Origin: Streptomyces collinus
Lineage (GTDB): Bacteria > Actinomycetota > Actinomycetes > Streptomycetales > Streptomycetaceae
Reading direction: 5' to 3'
NCBI RefSeq assembly: GCF_031348265.1
Contig: NZ_CP133771.1
Span: 7,874,001 to 7,938,000 of the forward strand
Length of the DNA: 64,000 bases
In this document: piece by piece, positions 60,165 through 64,000 of the stretch
Position numbering within the stretch: position 1 is the stretch's first letter
How the letters are laid out: every line of letters starts with the position of its first letter
Translations under genes and position numbers: made by a program
Notes under the pieces: generated by a model
Seen by the model: only the letters and a program-made list of their open reading frames with translations
Databases searched by the model: none
What the model was told of the DNA's origin: nothing

Positions 60165-61667
60165 ATGACGGTGACAGAGGACGGCCCGCAGGCCATGGAC
60201 GAGGCGAGCGGGCACTCGTACGGACCCGGCATCGACCCGGAGCGCCTGGCCGTCTGCCTCGGCGTGCTGGAGGAACTCGACAAGCTGGACGTCGACCACC
60301 CGGACGCCATCGCCGTGCGCCGGGCGACCGCGGGCATCTACCGCACGGTCAAGCAGCGCCGCCGCCAGGAGCGCCGGGCCGCCAAGACCGCCCACGACAA
60401 GGCGGTCACGGAGGCCACGGCGACCGGCTCCGCCCAGCGCATCGACGACGAGACCGAGGGCCTGCTGCCGTCGTCGAACACCGAGGAGGGCAGGATCGCG
60501 GGGATACTCCAGCGCCCGCGCTCCTGCTACACCTGCAAGGCCCGGTACGTGGAAGTCGACTACTTCTACCACCAGCTCTGTCCGGACTGCGCCCGCGTGA
60601 ACCGCGAGAAGCGCGACGTCCGGGCCGACCTGACCGGCAAGCGCGCGCTGCTCACCGGCGGCCGGGCCAAGATCGGCATGTACATCGCGCTGAGGCTGCT
60701 GCGCGACGGCGCGCACACCACGATCACCACCCGTTTCCCCAAGGACGCCATCCGCCGCTTCAAGGCGATGGACGACTCCGCGGACTGGATGCACCGCCTG
60801 GAGGTCGTCGGCATCGACCTGCGCGACCCGGCCCAGGCCGTGGCCCTCGCCGACCAGGTCGCCGAGGCGGGCCCGCTCGACATCCTCGTCAACAACGCGA
60901 CGCAGACCGTGCGTCGCCTGCCCTCCGCCTACGCCGCCCTGGTCGAGGGCGAGAGCGCCCCGCTGCCCGCCGGCGAGCTGCCCGCCCACCACGTCATCGG
61001 CGCCTTCAACTCCGGTGCGGTCGACGGCATCGCCGCGCTGCCCCTCGGCACGAGCGGGCTCGACGCCCAGCAGGTCGCCGACCTCGCCCTGGTCGCGGGC
61101 AACGCCAGCGTCGAACGGCACCTGGACGGCACGGCGATCGACGCGGGCGGGCTGGTGCCCGACGTGGTCGACTCCAACACCTGGGTGCAGACGATCGAGC
61201 AGATCTCGCCCGTCGAGCTGCTGGAGACCCAGCTGTGCAACTACACCGCGCCGTTCATCCTGATCAGCAAGCTGCGGCCGGCCATGGCCGAGGCGGCGAA
61301 GAAGGCGGAGAGCGGGCGCGCGTACGTCGTGAACGTGTCCGCGATGGAAGGGGTCTTCGGACGCGGGTACAAGGGCGCCGGGCATCCGAACACCAACGCC
61401 GCCAAGGCCGCGATGAACATGGTCACGCGCACCAGCGCCCAGGAGATGTTCCAGACCGACGGCATTCTGATGACCTCGGTCGACACGGGCTGGATCACGG
61501 ACGAGCGGCCGCACTACGACAAGCTGCGGCTCGCCGAGGCCGGGTTCCACGCGCCGCTGGACCTCGTCGACGGAGCGGCCCGGGTCTACGACCCCATCGT
61601 GCGCGGTGAGGCGGGAGAGGACCTCTACGGCGTCTTCATGAAGGACTACGCGCCCGGGAAGTGGTAG
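60165..61667 (+). CDS. Large SDR-like protein with an N-terminal helical region and a CxxC zinc finger
   Basis: A 500-residue protein. A helical, basic N-terminus (KQRRRQERRAAK) is followed by a zinc-finger-like block with CYTCKARY and CPDCARVN. The SDR Rossmann domain then starts GKRALLTGGRAKIGMYIALR. It has the NNATQ equivalent of NNAG and VVNVSAMEG, but the usual YxxxK is TNAAK, so the catalytic Tyr is missing. An insertion of about 60 residues breaks the fold. Enzymatic activity is doubtful; a binding or structural role is possible. ATG start. Confidence 0.85.
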   Translation: MTVTEDGPQAMDEASGHSYGPGIDPERLAVCLGVLEELDKLDVDHPDAIAVRRATAGIYRTVKQRRRQERRAAKTAHDKAVTEATATGSAQRIDDETEGLLPSSNTEEGRIAGILQRPRSCYTCKARYVEVDYFYHQLCPDCARVNREKRDVRADLTGKRALLTGGRAKIGMYIALRLLRDGAHTTITTRFPKDAIRRFKAMDDSADWMHRLEVVGIDLRDPAQAVALADQVAEAGPLDILVNNATQTVRRLPSAYAALVEGESAPLPAGELPAHHVIGAFNSGAVDGIAALPLGTSGLDAQQVADLALVAGNASVERHLDGTAIDAGGLVPDVVDSNTWVQTIEQISPVELLETQLCNYTAPFILISKLRPAMAEAAKKAESGRAYVVNVSAMEGVFGRGYKGAGHPNTNAAKAAMNMVTRTSAQEMFQTDGILMTSVDTGWITDERPHYDKLRLAEAGFHAPLDLVDGAARVYDPIVRGEAGEDLYGVFMKDYAPGKW

Positions 61668-62066
61668 TCGCCCCTGTCCCGTGACGGGATGTCAAGGACC
61701 GTCTGGAAAGCGCCGTCGTCGGCGTACGCCGTTCGGGTGATCTGCAAAACGGCCGTCAGCGTACAAAACGGTACGTAAACAGGAGTTGAACGCCGCCTGA
61801 CGCGCGATCGTTACCGGTTGTTTTCAGCCCCATCGAGCGGTGCCCCGCTCATTTGGTTAGTCTGATGCGGACGGACAGCAGCACGGGGTCCTACCCACAC
61901 CCACGGTCCGTCATGGGACCAGCCGGTTCACCACGGCCTGCTCTCCCGTGAGTCGACCGGCGCCACCGCGTCCGAACTGCATTTGACATAGAGGCCCGAG
62001 CGGGCGTCAGGCGCAGCAGGACCGGCGCGTACGTCCCGAGGGTGACCGACACATAAGGAGTGCGCG
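61668..62066. other. Intergenic region before the 57-residue gene
   Basis: These 399 bp hold no gene. Seen: two CAAAACGG copies (61745, 61764), an inverted CGTAC-N6-GTACG (61760-61775), and TTGACA at 61983-61988, 78 bp before the next start, as a possible -35 element with a poor -10. Confidence 0.4.
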
Positions 62067-62240
62067 GTGACACCGGAGAAGACGAATCGCGATCAGCGCC
62101 CCAAGGAACGCGGCGAGCGCGCCGGCCGACGGGTCGACGAGCTCGGCAGCCTCGACGTGTGGGCCCGTTCGGCCCCGATCCGCCTCGCGGGCTACGAGGA
62201 CGACCTCGCGGAGCCCCACATCCTGCCCAGCGTCGACTGA
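62067..62240 (+). CDS. Small charged protein (57 residues), function unknown
   Basis: GTG start with AAGGAG six nt upstream, an excellent ribosome site. The 57 residues have a strongly basic/acidic first half (TPEKTNRDQRPKERGERAGRR) and a more ordered second half, LDVWARSAPIRLAGYEDDL, ending AEPHILPSVD. It has no cysteine, signal peptide or membrane segment. Codon use is typical of the region. I do not recognise a family. The ordered C-terminal half is the kind of sequence that is usually conserved. Confidence 0.72.
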   Translation: MTPEKTNRDQRPKERGERAGRRVDELGSLDVWARSAPIRLAGYEDDLAEPHILPSVD

Positions 62241-62294
62241 GCGGGCAGCCCCCACCGCAATCGCCGAGAGCATGGGCGTGCCAGACTCGCACCC

Positions 62295-62777
62295 ATGCTG
62301 ATCAGGGAAGCAACGGCTGACGACTGGCCTCGCATCTGGCCGTTCTGGCACCGCATCGTCGCCGCGGGCGAGACCTACGCATGGGACCCGGGTACCTCCG
62401 AGGAGGAGGCCCGGGTCCTGTGGATGAACCCGGCGAAGCGCGTCTACGTCGTCGAGGACGACAGCGGTGCAGTCGTCGCCTCCGCCTACCTCGCCCCCAA
62501 CTACGGTGGCCCGGCCGCCCGCATCGCCAACGCCGGCTTCATGGTCGACCCGGACCGGGGCGGCCGGGGCTACGGACGCGCCCTGGCCGGCCACCTCCTG
62601 ACCGAGGCCCGGGCCGCCGGCTACCGGGGCATGGTGTTCAACGCCGTCGTCGAGACCAACCCGGCCGTGAAGCTGTGGACGTCCCTCGGCTTCGCGGTCC
62701 TGGGCACGGTCCCCGACGCCTTCGACCACCCCCGGCACGGCCCGGTGGGGCTGCACATCATGTACCGGGCGCTGTAG
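62295..62777 (+). CDS. GNAT family N-acetyltransferase
   Basis: A 160-residue single-domain acetyltransferase: MLIREATADDWPRIWPFWHRI at the start, the acetyl-CoA loop GGRGYGRALAGHLLTEA (motif A) and the end FNAVVETNPAVKLWTSLGFAVLGTVPDAF. Members acetylate small amines, antibiotics or protein N-termini with acetyl-CoA. It has a short 54-bp gap after the 57-residue gene, so cotranscription is likely. Substrate unknown. Confidence 0.92.
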   Translation: MLIREATADDWPRIWPFWHRIVAAGETYAWDPGTSEEEARVLWMNPAKRVYVVEDDSGAVVASAYLAPNYGGPAARIANAGFMVDPDRGGRGYGRALAGHLLTEARAAGYRGMVFNAVVETNPAVKLWTSLGFAVLGTVPDAFDHPRHGPVGLHIMYRAL

Positions 62778-62796
62778 GACACCGGAGGGCCGGCCG

Positions 62797-63210
62797 TCAG
62801 GGCCGGGCGTACGGACGGGTCATGATCTCCATGTTGTGGCCGTCCGGGTCGTCGAAGTAGGCGCCGCGACCCCCGAAGAGGTCGTTGACCCGGCCCGGGG
62901 CTGTGTGGCTCGGATCGGCGTAGTAGGTGACGCCGATCGTCTCCAGCCGGGCGATCATGGCGTCGAACTGCTCCTCGGGCACGAGGAACGCGTAGTGCTG
63001 CGGCTGGATGGGCTCGTCGCGCTTCTCGTAGTAGTCGAGGGTCACGCCGTTGCCCAGGTCCACGGGCAGGAACGGGCCGAAGGGGGCGCCGACCTCCAGA
63101 CCGAGGACGGCCGCCAGGAACTCGGCGGACAACCGGCGGTCCGAGGCGTAGACGGCGGTGTGGTCGAGGCGGGCGACGGTGGCGGGCAGGGCAGGCTGAG
63201 CGGGGGACAT
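62797..63210 (-). CDS. VOC family protein (bleomycin-resistance/glyoxalase type)
   Basis: A 137-residue VOC-fold protein. It has LDHTAVYASDRRLSAEFLAAVLGLE at the N-terminal module and GGRGAYFDDPDGHNMEIMTRP with the metal-binding Glu at the end. His17-like and Glu positions for a divalent metal are present. It could detoxify small molecules or bind an antibiotic. It converges with the GNAT gene and stands alone. Confidence 0.88.
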   Translation of the reverse strand: MSPAQPALPATVARLDHTAVYASDRRLSAEFLAAVLGLEVGAPFGPFLPVDLGNGVTLDYYEKRDEPIQPQHYAFLVPEEQFDAMIARLETIGVTYYADPSHTAPGRVNDLFGGRGAYFDDPDGHNMEIMTRPYARP

Positions 63211-63419
63211 GAGTGGGTTCGTCTCCGAGTCGTGTGAAATCCGTGGTGAAGCGCCGCTGAGGCGCCAGGGGATGAGGACACGGAGACGAGAGGCGGGGCT
63301 CGTGCCCTCTCCGGCTCTCGGACGGATCCGGGCGGGGTCACCCCCGCCGCGCTCACGCCGAGGCCGGGCGCCTCACTCGTGCATGGCCTACGGCCGACCC
63401 GGCAGTCACCCGGCCGACC

Positions 63420-64000
63420 TTAGTCCATCGGCGCCGTGCGCTGCCACGGATTACGTTCCTCCAGCCGGCCCGCCAGGTCGAGGAGTTGGGACTCCGAGCC
63501 GGGCCGTCCCACCAGCTGTACGGCGCAGGGGGCACCGGAGGGGAGAGTTCCGCAGGGGACCGCCATGGCCGGCCAGCCGGTCAGGTTCCACGGGGGCGTC
63601 AGGGGCGAGTAGTTCGTGTTGGCCACCAGGTTGCTCAGCCAGCCCCGCTCGTGCCAGGGCCCGGCCTTGGGGGAGCGGCGTGCCAGCGCCGGGGTGAGCA
63701 GCACGTCGTACTCGGTGAAGAACGGCTCCAGCCGTTCCCGGAGCTTCTGACGGCTCGCCCCGGAGCGCACGGCGGCGATGAAGGGGCGGCCGATTCGCGC
63801 GTGGACGCGGGTGCGCCGTGTCAGCAGACGGGGGTCGAGGGGCTGGGCGTCCGCGGCCGTGCCCGCCGTCCAGTGGATCAGCGAGGTCGTGGCGAGGGAC
63901 ACCGGGTAGGGCGGGTCGGCGCGCCGGACCTGGTACCCCGACCGCATCAACAGCCCGGCCGCGTCCCGGGCGGCCGCCGCGTACGGGCGGCTGACGGTGA
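63420..64000 (-). CDS. Amidase (C-terminal part, cut by window edge)
   Basis: The frame is open to the window end, so about 193 C-terminal residues are seen. They show AAAARDAAGLLMRSGYQV and NLTGWPAMAVPCG, then PCAVQLVGRPGSESQLLDLAGRLE, which are the closing part of the amidase-signature family. The Ser-cisSer-Lys catalytic centre lies in the missing N-terminal part. It hydrolyses an amide to acid and ammonia or amine. It is separated from the VOC gene by 209 bp without a recognisable feature. Confidence 0.88.
   Translation of the reverse strand, partial: TVSRPYAAAARDAAGLLMRSGYQVRRADPPYPVSLATTSLIHWTAGTAADAQPLDPRLLTRRTRVHARIGRPFIAAVRSGASRQKLRERLEPFFTEYDVLLTPALARRSPKAGPWHERGWLSNLVANTNYSPLTPPWNLTGWPAMAVPCGTLPSGAPCAVQLVGRPGSESQLLDLAGRLEERNPWQRTAPMD

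Overview
The window looks like a Streptomyces chromosome (or a close actinomycete). GC is very high, GTG and TTG starts are frequent, many genes overlap by 4 bp, TTA codons are almost absent, and the housekeeping genes (pyruvoyl-type panD, actinobacterial glgA/glgC, WS/DGAT, Rpf-type cell-wall hydrolase) are typical of the group. I saw no tRNA, rRNA, CRISPR array or transposase.

Left end (1-8.6 kb, minus strand): a tightly coupled biosynthetic operon, read from 8.5 kb leftwards. It encodes an ATP-grasp ligase, a lysine N6-hydroxylase, a small stand-alone cupin, a FAD-dependent amino-acid-oxidase-like enzyme, a stand-alone methionyl-tRNA-synthetase-like protein, a second ATP-grasp ligase, an MFS exporter and, cut by the window edge, a threonine-aldolase-like PLP enzyme. 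N-hydroxylase, cupin, MetRS-like protein and FAD oxidase together are the parts list of the hydrazine (N-N bond) forming machinery known from s56-p1, triacsin and pyrazomycin type pathways. As I recall, cupin and MetRS-like parts are fused in the characterised enzymes; here they are separate genes. Two ligases and an exporter suggest a small secreted hydrazine-containing peptide. The lysine hydroxylase carries two TTA codons, pointing to bldA control. This is the most interesting system in the window.

Middle (8.9-48.5 kb): a large catabolic island. It has uptake (ribose-type ABC transporter), initial oxidation (two Rieske oxygenases, a PDR-type reductase, a ferredoxin, a zinc alcohol dehydrogenase, an ABM monooxygenase), CoA activation (AMP-binding ligase, TPP-dependent 2-oxoacid dehydrogenase E1alpha/E1beta/E2) and beta-oxidation (three acyl-CoA dehydrogenases, an enoyl-CoA hydratase, 3-hydroxyacyl-CoA dehydrogenase, thiolase, SCP-x-type thiolase with OB-fold partner). 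It also has fused isobutyryl-CoA mutase IcmF and two PEP-utilising-type proteins. Isobutyryl-CoA, butyryl-CoA, crotonyl-CoA, 3-hydroxybutyryl-CoA, acetoacetyl-CoA and acetyl-CoA can be connected using genes in the island. The starting substrate cannot be read from sequence; a branched or ring compound is likely. Two divergent TetR genes sit in the middle, and a TACTG-N11-CAGTA type site recurs at three promoters.

Right end (48.7-64 kb): mostly core genes. These are panD, a small GNAT protein, 6-phosphogluconate dehydrogenase, an Rpf-LysM-M23 cell-wall protein, a DMT permease with a long repetitive tail, a FhuF-like iron-sulfur protein, glgA and glgC, a nonsense-mutated PA14-type secreted-protein remnant, WS/DGAT, a large zinc-finger SDR, a 57-residue protein, another GNAT, a VOC protein and the end of an amidase gene.
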